A stretch of DNA of 64,000 bases from Hominisplanchenecus_A murintestinalis (GCF_943193015.1 NZ_CALPCM010000003.1:1-64000); one strand, 5' to 3'. Shown: positions 20,503-30,653, counted from the first letter of the stretch. Notes: generated by a model not told the origin, from the sequence alone. Translations and numbers: made by a program.

Positions 20503-22068
20503 ATGAACAAAGAGAAAGCACTGGTGCCGTTTTTCAGGCGCGGCGATATCGGCGGCGTGTCTTATGCGGTAACAAATAACATTGTCAACTATTTGATTGT
20601 CATTGCAACGCTGACGGGGGTTCTTGGATGGCCGGATGACATTGTATTCGGCTTTGTAGTGCCGGGTATGTCTATCGGCTTGATGCTTGGATGTTTCTAT
20701 TATGCGTGGATGGGATATAAGTTATCAAGGAAAGAGGGGCGTGCGGATGTTACAGCGCTTCCTTCAGGTGTGTCCACTCCCGCTATGTTTGTCATTCTGT
20801 ATGGCGTGGTTATGCCTCTGAGTTATGCGCTGGAAGATCCAAAACTGGCGTGGTCTGCGGCGATGGCGGCATGCTTTATCGGCGGTTTTGTTGAATTTTT
20901 CGGCGGATTTATTGGCCCCTGGATGAAAAAGCGGATTCCGAGAGCTGCGCTTCTTGGCACTGTAGCGGGAATCGGATTTATCTGGATGGCTACCCAGGGT
21001 GTGTTTGATATCCTGAGTGATCCGATGGTAGGGCTTCCGGTGCTGTTTATCGCAGTTGTCGGTGTTTTCGGGGGGTATCTTTTCCCGAAGAAGATTCCGC
21101 CGCTGGTAGTGGCGATTGTGGGCGGTATTATTTATGCGTTCTGTCTGGGACGTACTACCGTGGATTTCAGCAGAATTGGGTTCTATTGTCCGAACCCGGC
21201 GACGAGTATTCAGTATTTGATAAATGGTTTTGCAGTTGTCGTACCATATCTGACGATTATTATTCCGGTGGAAATTTATAACTTTATCGAGACGATGGAT
21301 AATGTAGAGGCGTCAAATGCTGCCGGGGATAATTACAATGTGCGTGAGGCGCAGTTTGCAGATGGTATCTGCACTATGATTTCGGCATTATTTGGAGGTA
21401 TCATCCCCAATACGGTGTGGCTTGGCCATGCAGGGCTGAAGAAAGCAAATGCCGGAATCGGCTATTCTATTGTGTCCGGCGTGGTATTTGGAATCGCTGG
21501 TATTTTTGGACTATTTACCTTCCTGAACAGCATTGTTCCTCCGGCAGTGTGCGCGATTACCTTCCTGTGGTGCGCGGTTGTTATGGTAGCGCAGGCGTTT
21601 GACGTCTGTGAGAAAAAGCATTATGCGGCGGTTGGTATTGCTATGGTGCCGTCTGTTGCGGACTACCTGTACACACAGGTAACCGGCGCCGCGGGGCTGG
21701 CCGGCCATTATACAGAGGTGCTTTCGACGGGAATCAATGACTTTACGGCGGATGTTTCGCAGCAGCTGCTTGATGCGGGCGTTATGTGGAACGGCGTAGC
21801 CGCTACAAAAGCAGGTGCTATTCTAATCGGCATCCTGCTTGGAACGATGACGGTTTTTGTTATTGACAAGAAGCTGGATAAAGTGGCGGTTACAGGAGTG
21901 GCAGGCTATGTATTGGCGGCGCTTGGGTTTATCCACAGTGCGGCGCTTGGTCTCTATCCGCTGTCTCCATATGCGCTTGGTTATCTTTCCATTGCTGTGC
22001 TTGCGTTCATACTCCACCTTGGACGGGATTCCTGGTTCAAAGGCCCGGATAAATTTGATTATATTTAA
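20503..22068 (+). CDS. NCS2-family purine/xanthine-uracil permease
   Basis: The 521-residue polytopic membrane protein has about 12-14 hydrophobic segments and NCS2-like features: a TALPSGVSTPAMF segment near residues 85-97, NFIETMDNVEASNAAGDNYN (about 261-280) and IPNTVWLGHAGLKKANA. In this family the conserved acidic residues of the middle segments contact the nucleobase. Its position behind two adenine-deaminase-type genes suggests uptake of adenine, hypoxanthine or a related compound by proton symport. The exact substrate is inferred from context only. Confidence 0.85.
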   Translation: MNKEKALVPFFRRGDIGGVSYAVTNNIVNYLIVIATLTGVLGWPDDIVFGFVVPGMSIGLMLGCFYYAWMGYKLSRKEGRADVTALPSGVSTPAMFVILYGVVMPLSYALEDPKLAWSAAMAACFIGGFVEFFGGFIGPWMKKRIPRAALLGTVAGIGFIWMATQGVFDILSDPMVGLPVLFIAVVGVFGGYLFPKKIPPLVVAIVGGIIYAFCLGRTTVDFSRIGFYCPNPATSIQYLINGFAVVVPYLTIIIPVEIYNFIETMDNVEASNAAGDNYNVREAQFADGICTMISALFGGIIPNTVWLGHAGLKKANAGIGYSIVSGVVFGIAGIFGLFTFLNSIVPPAVCAITFLWCAVVMVAQAFDVCEKKHYAAVGIAMVPSVADYLYTQVTGAAGLAGHYTEVLSTGINDFTADVSQQLLDAGVMWNGVAATKAGAILIGILLGTMTVFVIDKKLDKVAVTGVAGYVLAALGFIHSAALGLYPLSPYALGYLSIAVLAFILHLGRDSWFKGPDKFDYI

Positions 22069-22107
22069 TTATTTGGATGCAAAATAGAGATAGAAAAGAA
22101 ATCGCAG

Positions 22108-22138
22108 ACCGCAGCCAGGATATGGCTGCGGTTTTTTT
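22108..22138 (+). terminator. rho-independent terminator of ade operon
   Basis: ACCGCAGCCA and TGGCTGCGGT form a 10-bp stem followed by a run of T. Confidence 0.93.
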
Positions 22139-22158
22139 GAGTGTTTTTAATAAAAATG

Positions 22159-22188
22159 TTGAAAATTAAGCGGAAAATATGTTAGAAT
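22159..22188 (+). promoter_or_regulatory. possible promoter of GH110 gene
   Basis: TTGAAA at 22159-22164 and TAGAAT at 22183-22188 are spaced by 18 bases, about 50 bases ahead of the start codon. Confidence 0.45.
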
Positions 22189-22241
22189 TGTATAGAAATA
22201 TATCCATAAAGCATTAATTTAAGGAAGAAAGGAGAAACACA

Positions 22242-25200
22242 ATGAAAAGAAAACATTATTTTGGGATAATTGTTATGTGCATTCTTTTGGGAGCATTTGC
22301 TTTGGGAAGTTTAGCAGTGCATGCAGAAGAGACGGGAGCCGTGACGATTAACCCGGTGGATTATGGGGCAGATCCCACAGGGCAGAACGACAGTGCAGAA
22401 GCCGTGTGGCAGGCATTTGAAGCGGCTAAGGAGGCCACTGCAAATGGTGCGTCTCACGTTACAGTTGAATTTCCGGAAGGGGAATATCATATTTATAAAG
22501 ACAAGGTTCAGCAGAGAGAATATCATACGTCTAACACGAACAGTATTGAAAATCCTACGAAATGGATTGGACTGCTAATTGAAGGGCAGGAAAATTTTAC
22601 ATTGAAAGGAAATGGCTCGCTGTTCATGTTACATGGAAATATGATGGCGTTGGCGGTAGTACATTCAAGAAACGTTACTTTGGAGGACTTTTCCTGGGAT
22701 TTTGGCGTACCTACCATATCAGAAATGACAGTTACAGGAACAGGGACGGCGAGCGACGGGAAACCGTATACAGACTATCGGATACCGGCGTGCTTCCCGC
22801 ATGAAATTACCGGAAATACGATTACCTGGCAGAGTGAGCGCAGCCCATATACAAACCAATATTATTGGACACAGACAGGTTTCCACAATCCGTCTTATGG
22901 AATTGTGGCGTATCAGCCGAATGGCGAAATGTCGAGGAATTATTATACAGATGCGGGGCCGTTTACCAATGTTTCCAGTATCCAGGCGATGGAGGATACA
23001 GATAATACAGGCGATACTTATATCCGAATTGTATATACATCAAAAACAGCGCGGATGGAAGAACTGCAAAAGGAAGGGGCTGTGCTTCAGTTAGCGGCAA
23101 ATGCGCATCGCCAGACAGCGGGGGCATTTACATGGGAGAGTGAGAATGTCACTGCCAGAAAGGTAAATGTCCATTATATGCATGGATTTGGCTGGCTGAT
23201 TCAGATGAGTAAAGATGTCTATTATTATGAATGCAATCTTGTACCGAGGGAAGATTCCGGGCATATTGTAGTAAGTTTTGCGGACGGAATTCACGCGTCC
23301 GGAGCAGCCGGAGAGCTGGTGATTGAGGACTGTAATTTTGCAAATACACATGACGATCCGATTAACCTGCACGGAACTTTTACGCGTGTGGAGCAGCGCG
23401 TAAGTGATAAAGAGCTGGTATTGAAATATATTCATAACCAACAGGGAGGGTTTCCGCAGTTCCATCCGGGAGATAAGGTAGCATTTTTCACCAGGGATAC
23501 ACTGGAATCTACAGATAATGAAACATTGTACACGGTAGCTTCGGTAGTCAATCCGGGAGAAAGCGGTAATGACCTCAGGACTATGCAGGTAACTTTTGAG
23601 GAGACTCTGCCTTCTAATTTAAGTGATAAAATCGGGAACGAACCGAAGTATGTGGCTGAAAATGTCACTTATGCGCCTAAGGTAACCATCCGTAACTGCA
23701 CATTCCGGCAGGTGCCTACCAGGGGGATTTTGTGTACGACCAGAAATCCTGTCTTGATTGAAGGAAATACTTTTAAAAATATGTCAATGGCGACGATTTT
23801 TCTTTCCAATGACTCCAATGACTGGTATGAATCCGGGCCAATCCGGGATATGACCATCCGGAATAACGAATTCTACATTAAGAGTATCGGGAGAACATCA
23901 TGGGACTATGCACCGGCGGTTTATGTCCATCCGGTTACAAAAGGCGGCGGTTTGCCTTCAGCAGAGAATCCAATTCACAAAAACATTACGATTGACGGGA
24001 ATATTTTCCATATGGACTGTGATACTGTCGTGAAAGCGGAGAGTGTAGAAAACCTGACAATAACGAACAATGTAATTCTTCGTACCAATCCGGAGGTTTC
24101 TCTTGAAATCAGTTCACCGCAAGACAGAATCCTGGAAGGAGAGAAGCTTACTTTAGATACGGAAGCTGACGGGAAACGCTTTACGGCGGCAACAGAAAAT
24201 GTTTATGAGTTTACGAAATGTAAGAATGTTACACTGGAAGGAAATACATACGATGATGGTTTGAAGAGATATGCAGTGCTCAGTAATATGCCGGATGAAT
24301 ATTTGAATAACAGGGATAAAGACATTATGGTGGCATATGACAGGAACCAGCCTGCTTCGGAGCCGGTATCAGATGTTCGGTATAATAGCAGTGCGCCGGA
24401 AATCCTTTCCGTAGACAAAAATGGAAGGATGACGGCAAAGAAGGCAGGAACAGCCGAGGTTTGGGCATACTATGTGTGGAATGGAGAAGAAATTCATTCG
24501 AACAGAGTATCTGTGACTGTTGTTGGTGCAGATGAATTGCCTCCGGAAGATGTCGTGACCATCAATGGTGAAGATAACCGGATTCTTGAACGTATAGGTG
24601 CAGAGATTTCATTTTCTGCTAATGTTGCTTCCGGTAAGACAGTCCTGTGGTCTGTAGAAGATTTCCTGACAGGAGGCTCTACTGACGCGGCAAGTATTGA
24701 TGAGAACGGGACCCTGACAGCACGGAAAAATGGAATTGTCCTGGTAAAAGCCGTATCAGGGCTGAGTGTTGACCGTAAAATCGTTATTATCAGCGCATCG
24801 ATAACAGGAGATAGAAACGCTGATTTTACAATCACAAGAGAGGACGCAGAGAATTATACACTGACGGAAGACAAGATTACGATTGATATGCAGACAGGTG
24901 ATTTATATAATAATAATAATACTCTGAAAAACCTGTTTCTGTATCAGATACCGGAGAGTTTGGACAGAAATAATCTCAGAACCGTGATTAAGCTTGAAAA
25001 TCTTCCGGCAAAAGAGAGTGGGCAGTGGGACACGGTATCATTTTTCTTGTATAAAGATGATGACAATTACATTTCCGGCGGAAAGAAATCGCATTATGAC
25101 GGAATTGTGACAGTAGCGGAAACGAATGGTTCTGCTGCGGAAACAGGAGGAGATGCGGCTCAGAATGAGCTTTCGTCCGCATACCTGGGCTTTTATAAAA

Positions 25201-26477
25201 ATGGGAATACGGTTTCTGTAGATTTTAAAACGGAAGATGGCCAGTGGCAGCATGTACGTGATATACCTGCAGATATGCTGGGAAGCAGTTACAAAATCGG
25301 ATTTAGCGCTTGGGAGACAAATGATAGAGGGAAAACAGCAGTGTTTTCAGGACTTCGTGTAGGTTCCGGAAATGTTTCTTATGAACAGCTTTGTTCTCAG
25401 GAAGCCATTTCTTTTATGGAACTGGAAAACCAGGCGCCTGTAGCTGCAGGTGCGGCGTTTGACAGCGACAGCTATGAAGTGGGAGATACGGCTGCCGTAA
25501 ACTATGATTACAGTGATCCGGAGGGGGATGACGAAGGCAAGACTCTGTTTTGTTTTACTTACAGTAACGGCGTCAGAGAGGTGACAGAAAATCCCAGCTT
25601 TAAATTAGAATATGAGGGCACTGTAGAATGTTGGGTTTATCCGGTAGATAAGAAAGGCAGACCGGGGACGCCGGCGGTCACTGCAAAAGCCCAGGTGAAT
25701 CCGATGAAAGTTCCGGGAGAAACTGAAGGACTGCAGAGCGCGGTTGAAGAAGCAGAGAAGCTGAACCTTGATGGTTATACGGTTGAAAGCGTAAAGAAAT
25801 TCCAAAGCGCCCTGGAAGAAGCAAGAAGGGTGTTAGCGAGCGGTTCAGGACAGGAAGAGATCGATGAAGCTCTGAGGGCTTTGCAGAAAGCAAGAGAAGA
25901 GTTAGAGAAAAAGCCGTCAGGGGGAGAGCAAAATCCTCCGGGAGGTAACCAGAATCCTCCGGGAGACAATCAGAAGCCACCAGAAGGTAATCAAAATCCG
26001 GGGATTCAGAAGCCTGCTGCTGTTCCGGCAGTTGGGACAGTGATTGTGACAGGCGGCATTCAGTATAAAGTTACAAAATCAGATGCAAAGAACGGTACGG
26101 CTGCGGCAGTCAAACTGGAAAGCAAAAAGAAATCCAGGATTGTGATAGCAGATACTGTTAAAAAAGATGGTTTTACTTTTAAGGTGACAGAAATCAATCA
26201 GAAGGCTTTTCAAAAGAATAAGAAAATAAAGAGTCTGGTTATAGGGGGAAATGTAAAGAAAATTGGCAGCGCGGCATTTTATAAATGTGCGAAACTGAAA
26301 AAGGTTACATTTAAAGGCAAAGCCCTCCCTCAGATCGGTAAAAAAGCTTTCAAGGGCATTGCTGTAAAATGTAAAGTTACTGTTCCCAAAAAGACATCGG
26401 CAAAACAATTGAAAAAATGGAAAAAGAAAATGAAAGCGGCGGGCGCGGGAAGCAGGACAGTGTACAGGAAAAAATAG
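22242..26477 (+). CDS. secreted GH110-type alpha-1,3-galactosidase with accessory domains
   Basis: The 1411-residue protein has a signal peptide ending near residue 29. Residues about 32-690 form a right-handed beta-helix of GH110 type with FADGIHASGAAGELVIEDCN and THDDPINLHGTF. Asp348, Asp371 and Asp372 have the same spacing as the catalytic aspartates I recall for GH110. This family removes terminal alpha-1,3-galactose from blood-group B or linear alpha-Gal glycans. Next are two Ig-like (Big2-type) regions (about 695-850), a concanavalin-like domain (about 855-1045), a FIVAR-type helical repeat (about 1160-1225), a PGG/NQNPP linker, and a basic BspA-like LRR tail (about 1258-1411) homologous to those of the proteins at 2016 and 32707. 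Cell-surface display is likely. Released galactose could enter galK-galT. Confidence 0.88.
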   Translation: MKRKHYFGIIVMCILLGAFALGSLAVHAEETGAVTINPVDYGADPTGQNDSAEAVWQAFEAAKEATANGASHVTVEFPEGEYHIYKDKVQQREYHTSNTNSIENPTKWIGLLIEGQENFTLKGNGSLFMLHGNMMALAVVHSRNVTLEDFSWDFGVPTISEMTVTGTGTASDGKPYTDYRIPACFPHEITGNTITWQSERSPYTNQYYWTQTGFHNPSYGIVAYQPNGEMSRNYYTDAGPFTNVSSIQAMEDTDNTGDTYIRIVYTSKTARMEELQKEGAVLQLAANAHRQTAGAFTWESENVTARKVNVHYMHGFGWLIQMSKDVYYYECNLVPREDSGHIVVSFADGIHASGAAGELVIEDCNFANTHDDPINLHGTFTRVEQRVSDKELVLKYIHNQQGGFPQFHPGDKVAFFTRDTLESTDNETLYTVASVVNPGESGNDLRTMQVTFEETLPSNLSDKIGNEPKYVAENVTYAPKVTIRNCTFRQVPTRGILCTTRNPVLIEGNTFKNMSMATIFLSNDSNDWYESGPIRDMTIRNNEFYIKSIGRTSWDYAPAVYVHPVTKGGGLPSAENPIHKNITIDGNIFHMDCDTVVKAESVENLTITNNVILRTNPEVSLEISSPQDRILEGEKLTLDTEADGKRFTAATENVYEFTKCKNVTLEGNTYDDGLKRYAVLSNMPDEYLNNRDKDIMVAYDRNQPASEPVSDVRYNSSAPEILSVDKNGRMTAKKAGTAEVWAYYVWNGEEIHSNRVSVTVVGADELPPEDVVTINGEDNRILERIGAEISFSANVASGKTVLWSVEDFLTGGSTDAASIDENGTLTARKNGIVLVKAVSGLSVDRKIVIISASITGDRNADFTITREDAENYTLTEDKITIDMQTGDLYNNNNTLKNLFLYQIPESLDRNNLRTVIKLENLPAKESGQWDTVSFFLYKDDDNYISGGKKSHYDGIVTVAETNGSAAETGGDAAQNELSSAYLGFYKNGNTVSVDFKTEDGQWQHVRDIPADMLGSSYKIGFSAWETNDRGKTAVFSGLRVGSGNVSYEQLCSQEAISFMELENQAPVAAGAAFDSDSYEVGDTAAVNYDYSDPEGDDEGKTLFCFTYSNGVREVTENPSFKLEYEGTVECWVYPVDKKGRPGTPAVTAKAQVNPMKVPGETEGLQSAVEEAEKLNLDGYTVESVKKFQSALEEARRVLASGSGQEEIDEALRALQKAREELEKKPSGGEQNPPGGNQNPPGDNQKPPEGNQNPGIQKPAAVPAVGTVIVTGGIQYKVTKSDAKNGTAAAVKLESKKKSRIVIADTVKKDGFTFKVTEINQKAFQKNKKIKSLVIGGNVKKIGSAAFYKCAKLKKVTFKGKALPQIGKKAFKGIAVKCKVTVPKKTSAKQLKKWKKKMKAAGAGSRTVYRKK

Positions 26478-26518
26478 GAGCGGTTCTTTATATGCCGGGG
26501 AGATCAGAAAACAGCTGG

Positions 26519-26547
26519 TTGTAGTTTTGGGACATATATGTTATACT
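26519..26547 (+). promoter_or_regulatory. promoter of pyrH operon
   Basis: TTGTAG at 26519-26524 and TATACT at 26542-26547, spacing 17, about 30 bases ahead of pyrH. Confidence 0.6.
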
Positions 26548-26578
26548 AATGGCAAACAAAGGAAGCAGAGGTGCGAGG

Positions 26579-27274
26579 ATGAAAAGAGTATTGCTGAAGC
26601 TGAGTGGGGAAGCTCTTGCAGCTGATAAAAAAATGGGGTTTGATGAGCCTACGGTTATGAAAGTTGCAAAGCAGGTAAAACAGCTGGTTGATGGAGGAAT
26701 GGAAGTGGGGATCGTCATCGGCGGGGGGAATTTTTGGAGAGGACGTTCCAGTGAGAATATTGACCGTACGAAAGCGGATCAGATAGGGATGCTGGCTACA
26801 GTGATGAATTGTATTTATGTGTCTGAGATTTTCCGTTCTGCAGGGATGCTGACTCAGATATTGACACCCTTTACATGCGGCGCATTTACGAAGCTTTTCG
26901 CGAAAGATAGAGTGAATAAGTATTTTGAGAAAGGCATCGTATCTTTCTTTGCGGGAGGGACAGGACATCCGTATTTTTCCACGGATACGGCTACTGTGCT
27001 GCGTGCAGTTGAAATAGAAGCAGACGCTATCCTGCTGGCGAAATCCATTGATGGAGTTTATGACAGCGATCCCAAGGAGAATCCGGACGCGAAGAAATAT
27101 GATGAGATTTCCATCCAGGAGGTCATAGACAGGAAGCTGGGCGTGGTGGACATGGCGGCATCGATACTCTGCATGGAGAATAAAATGCCAATGCTGGTGT
27201 TTGGGCTGAATGAAGAAAATAGTATCGTGAATACCGTAAAAGGAGAATTTCACGGGACAAAAGTAACCGTATAA
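26579..27274 (+). CDS. pyrH: uridylate kinase (UMP kinase)
   Basis: The 231-residue amino-acid-kinase-fold enzyme phosphorylates UMP to UDP. Motifs are KRVLLKLSGEALAADKKMGF at the N-terminus, IVIGGGNFWRG, the GTGHPYFSTDTATVLRAVE block and the C-terminal NEENSIVNTVKGEFHGTKV. ATG at 26579 is preceded by a GAGG-rich site; the in-frame ATG at 26549 overlaps the -10 box. First gene of pyrH-frr-uppS-cdsA-dxr-rseP, the standard order in Firmicutes. Confidence 0.96.
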   Translation: MKRVLLKLSGEALAADKKMGFDEPTVMKVAKQVKQLVDGGMEVGIVIGGGNFWRGRSSENIDRTKADQIGMLATVMNCIYVSEIFRSAGMLTQILTPFTCGAFTKLFAKDRVNKYFEKGIVSFFAGGTGHPYFSTDTATVLRAVEIEADAILLAKSIDGVYDSDPKENPDAKKYDEISIQEVIDRKLGVVDMAASILCMENKMPMLVFGLNEENSIVNTVKGEFHGTKVTV

Positions 27275-27310
27275 AACGTAGAGAGAACTACGAATCAGGA
27301 GGAAAAGAAA

Positions 27311-27865
27311 ATGGATGAAAGACTTCAGGTATTTGACACCAAAATGACAAAATCATATGATAATCTTTTGACAGAGTTTGGAGCAATCCGCGCAGGGCGG
27401 GCAAACCCGCATGTGCTGGACAGAATCACGGTAGATTATTATGGAACACCGACGCCGCTTCAGCAGGTAGGAAATATCACGGTTCCGGAAGCGCGGATGA
27501 TTCAAATTCAGCCGTGGGACGCTTCTCTGGTGAAAGCAATTGAAAAGGCAATCATGACTTCAGACCTGGGGATTAATCCTTCGAATGATGGGAAGATTAT
27601 TCGACTGGTATTTCCGGAGCTTACGGAGGAACGCAGAAAAGAGCTGGTGAAAGACGTTAAGAAGAAAGGCGAGAATGCGAAAGTCGCAGTCAGAAATATC
27701 CGCCGCGATGCGAACGATTCTTTTAAAAAGCTGGCGAAAACTTCAGATGTTTCTGAGGATGAAATAAAAGAGCTGGAAGATAAAGTGCAGAAAATGACAG
27801 ATAAGTATATCAAAGAGATTGATAAGGCAGTCGAAGAGAAATCAAAAGAAATATTAACAGTATAA
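27311..27865 (+). CDS. frr: ribosome recycling factor
   Basis: The 184-residue protein releases ribosomes from mRNA after termination, together with EF-G. It has RRF signatures EFGAIRAGRANPHVLDRI (residues about 21-38) and YYGTPTPLQQVGNI, then the long helical hairpin ending VEEKSKEILTV. Length is typical (185). It lies 36 bases after pyrH with a strong AGGAGG. Confidence 0.97.
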   Translation: MDERLQVFDTKMTKSYDNLLTEFGAIRAGRANPHVLDRITVDYYGTPTPLQQVGNITVPEARMIQIQPWDASLVKAIEKAIMTSDLGINPSNDGKIIRLVFPELTEERRKELVKDVKKKGENAKVAVRNIRRDANDSFKKLAKTSDVSEDEIKELEDKVQKMTDKYIKEIDKAVEEKSKEILTV

Positions 27866-27950
27866 GGAGATAGGCTGTTGCAAATTGCAGTGGGTGAAAA
27901 GACTACTTTGCAGCAGCCTTTTGCAGTTATGGGGGATAAAGGAGGGCGCT

Positions 27951-28667
27951 ATGGTAATTCCGCAGCATGTGGCAATCATACTGGATGGAAATGGCCGATG
28001 GGCGAAGAGCAAAGGGATGCCGAGAAATTACGGGCATGTCAGAGGGGCAAAAAACCTGGAGACAATCTGCCGCGACGCATATAATATGGGGATTAAATAT
28101 CTGACGGTTTATTTGTTTTCCACGGAAAATTGGAAGCGCTCGAAGGAAGAAGTGAATGCGCTGATGGATTTGTTTCGCAGTTACACAAAGACCTGCAAAA
28201 ATACGGCGAGAAAAAATAATATGAAAGTGCGTGTTCTGGGCGACCCGGAAGCGCTGGATAGTGACCTTCGCAGGAGCCTGAAAGAGCTGGAGGAAAGTTC
28301 AAAGGGTAATACAGGACTGAACTTTCAGATTGCTATCAATTATGGAAGCCGGGATGAGATGATCCGCGCGATACGCAGGCTGACTCAGGACTGCATGGAA
28401 GGAGAGGTACGGCCGGAGGATATTGATGAAAGACTGTTTGCTTCTTATCTGGATACCCGGGAAGTGCCGGATCCGGACTTACTTATCCGCACCAGCGGAG
28501 AGCAGCGCTTATCTAATTATCTGCTTTGGCAGCTTGCTTACACGGAATTTTATTTTACGGAAGTTCCGTGGCCGGCTTTTACGAAAGAAGAGCTTTGGAA
28601 GGCAATCGAAAAATACAACAGCAGGGAGCGCAGGTATGGAGGCGTGAAGGAGGAACAGCATGTTTAA
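27951..28667 (+). CDS. uppS: isoprenyl transferase (undecaprenyl diphosphate synthase)
   Basis: The 238-residue cis-prenyltransferase makes the C55 lipid carrier precursor for cell-wall polymers. Signatures are HVAIILDGNGRWAKSKGMPR (catalytic Asp at the D of LDGN), YLFSTENWKRSKEEV, NYGSRDEMIRAIR, and DPDLLIRTSGEQRLSNYLLW. AAGGAGG lies just before the ATG at 27951. The frame is open upstream to 27885 with no good ribosome binding site. Its end overlaps cdsA by 8 bases. Confidence 0.95.
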   Translation: MVIPQHVAIILDGNGRWAKSKGMPRNYGHVRGAKNLETICRDAYNMGIKYLTVYLFSTENWKRSKEEVNALMDLFRSYTKTCKNTARKNNMKVRVLGDPEALDSDLRRSLKELEESSKGNTGLNFQIAINYGSRDEMIRAIRRLTQDCMEGEVRPEDIDERLFASYLDTREVPDPDLLIRTSGEQRLSNYLLWQLAYTEFYFTEVPWPAFTKEELWKAIEKYNSRERRYGGVKEEQHV

Positions 28668-29469
28668 GACGAGATTGTTAAGCGGTATCGTGCTGGTGGC
28701 TGTTGCGCTTTTTACCATTATCAGCGGAGGATATGTGCTGTATGGAACGCTGCTGGCAGTTTCTCTGCTTGGTGTCTGTGAACTGTATCGGGCAGTGAAG
28801 GTAGAGGAAAAGAAGATGAATCTCCTGAGCGCCACAGGGTATCTGGGGGTAATTTCTTATTATTTTTTGTTAAATATCGGTCTGGATGCATATATTATGA
28901 TGGATGTCATACTGATTTTGGTGGCATTTATGTTTGTCTATGTGTTTTCCTATCCCAAATACAGGGCGGAACATGTGATGGCGGCATTTTTTGGCGTTAT
29001 TTACGTGGGGGTGATGTTATCTTATATTTACCAGACCAGAAATCTGGAAAACGGCGCGTTTTTGGTGTGGCTGATTTTTTTATGTTCCTGGGGATGCGAC
29101 ACCTGTGCGTACTGTGTGGGAATGTTGATCGGGAAGCATAAAATGTCCCCGAAGCTCAGCCCGAAAAAGTCAGTAGAGGGGGCGGTCGGCGGTGTAGCAG
29201 GGGCAGCGCTTCTTGGCGCGGTATATGGGGCTGCCATAGGAGGTTATATGCAGGGGGGAAGCCATATTGCGGAGTTTGCCGTGATTTGTGCCGTGGGGGC
29301 GTTGATTTCCATGGTAGGAGATTTGGCGGCGTCCGCCATCAAGCGGAACCACGAAATTAAAGATTACGGAAAACTGATTCCGGGACATGGCGGTATTTTA
29401 GATCGGTTTGACAGTGTGATATTTACCGCACCGGTGATTTACTGGATGGCGGTTCTCCTGATTCGCTGA
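28660..29469 (+). CDS. cdsA: phosphatidate cytidylyltransferase
   Basis: The 269-residue membrane enzyme makes CDP-diacylglycerol from phosphatidate and CTP. It has about seven or eight hydrophobic segments and the C-terminal CdsA signature: KDYGKLIPGHGGILDRFDSV (residues about 232-251). The MSPKLSPKKSVEGAVGG loop is also conserved. Translationally coupled to uppS. Confidence 0.94.
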   Translation: MFKTRLLSGIVLVAVALFTIISGGYVLYGTLLAVSLLGVCELYRAVKVEEKKMNLLSATGYLGVISYYFLLNIGLDAYIMMDVILILVAFMFVYVFSYPKYRAEHVMAAFFGVIYVGVMLSYIYQTRNLENGAFLVWLIFLCSWGCDTCAYCVGMLIGKHKMSPKLSPKKSVEGAVGGVAGAALLGAVYGAAIGGYMQGGSHIAEFAVICAVGALISMVGDLAASAIKRNHEIKDYGKLIPGHGGILDRFDSVIFTAPVIYWMAVLLIR

Positions 29470-29509
29470 TTCGCTGCTGTCGCCTGAAAAACGAAGGAGA
29501 GATGCAAAT

Positions 29510-30652
29510 ATGAAAACAATAGCAATCTTGGGATCTACAGGTTCCATCGGCACCCAGACGCTGGAAGTAGCAGAGGCGAATGGTGATTTGAGGGTGGCGG
29601 CTCTGGCAGCGGGCAGTAATGTAGAGCTGCTGGAACGGCAGATTCGAAAATTTCATCCGAAGCTGGCTGCGCTCGCAAGTGAAGAAGCCGCAAAAGATTT
29701 GAGAGTTCGGGTGCGTGATTTGGATGTGCGTATTGTCAGCGGCATGGAAGGGCTGATAGAAGTTTCAGTGATGCCGGAAACAGACATCCTGGTGACGGCG
29801 ATCGTGGGGATGATAGGAATCAGGCCAACAATTGCGGCAATAGAGGCGGGGAAAGATATTGCTCTGGCAAATAAGGAAACCCTGGTGACGGCTGGACATA
29901 TCATCATGCCGCTCGCGAAAGAAAAGAATGTACGGATTCTTCCGGTGGACAGTGAGCACAGCGCTGTTTTCCAGGCATTGAATGGAGAAAATGGGAAACA
30001 GGTCAGCCGTATTCTGTTAACAGCTTCCGGCGGGCCATTTCGTGGGAAGACCAGGAAGGAGCTGGAAAATGTACAGCCGGAAGATGCGCTGAAACATCCA
30101 AACTGGGCAATGGGACAGAAAATAACCATTGATTCAGCAACATTGGTAAACAAAGGGCTGGAGGTCATGGAGGCAAAGTGGCTTTTTGGCGCAGAGCTGG
30201 AACAGATAGAAGTGGTGGTTCAGCCCCAGAGCGTTATTCATTCTATGGTAGAATTTACAGATGGGGCGGTGATGGCACAGCTTGGCACGCCGGATATGAA
30301 GCTGCCGATTCAGTATGCGCTGTATTATCCGGAGCGGAGGTATCTGGGCGGTGAGAGGCTGGACTTCGGCAGCATGGGACGGCTTACGTTTGAGGAACCG
30401 GATGAAGAGACTTTTTTAGGGCTGCCGCTGGCATTTCAGGCAGCACGGGATGGCGGTTCTATGCCGACAGTATTTAATGCGGCAAATGAATGTGCAGTGA
30501 GCAGATTTTTACATAAGCAGATTCGCTTCCTGGATATTTATGAGATTCTCCAGGCATGCATGGAAGAACACCATGTCGTGGAGAATCCTGCCGTGGAGGA
30601 GATTTTAGCTGCAGAGCAGATGACTTATGAATTTATAGAAAACAGGTGGTAG
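29510..30652 (+). CDS. dxr: 1-deoxy-D-xylulose-5-phosphate reductoisomerase
   Basis: The 380-residue NADPH-dependent enzyme of the MEP isoprenoid pathway starts with the Rossmann motif IAILGSTGSIGTQTLEVAEA. The NKETLVTAG block, the substrate/metal region LPVDSEHSAVFQAL and LTASGGPFR, and the later KGLEVMEAKWLF motif are intact. GGAGAG precedes the ATG. It supplies precursor for the UppS reaction in the same operon. Confidence 0.96.
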   Translation: MKTIAILGSTGSIGTQTLEVAEANGDLRVAALAAGSNVELLERQIRKFHPKLAALASEEAAKDLRVRVRDLDVRIVSGMEGLIEVSVMPETDILVTAIVGMIGIRPTIAAIEAGKDIALANKETLVTAGHIIMPLAKEKNVRILPVDSEHSAVFQALNGENGKQVSRILLTASGGPFRGKTRKELENVQPEDALKHPNWAMGQKITIDSATLVNKGLEVMEAKWLFGAELEQIEVVVQPQSVIHSMVEFTDGAVMAQLGTPDMKLPIQYALYYPERRYLGGERLDFGSMGRLTFEEPDEETFLGLPLAFQAARDGGSMPTVFNAANECAVSRFLHKQIRFLDIYEILQACMEEHHVVENPAVEEILAAEQMTYEFIENRW

Positions 30653-30653
30653 C

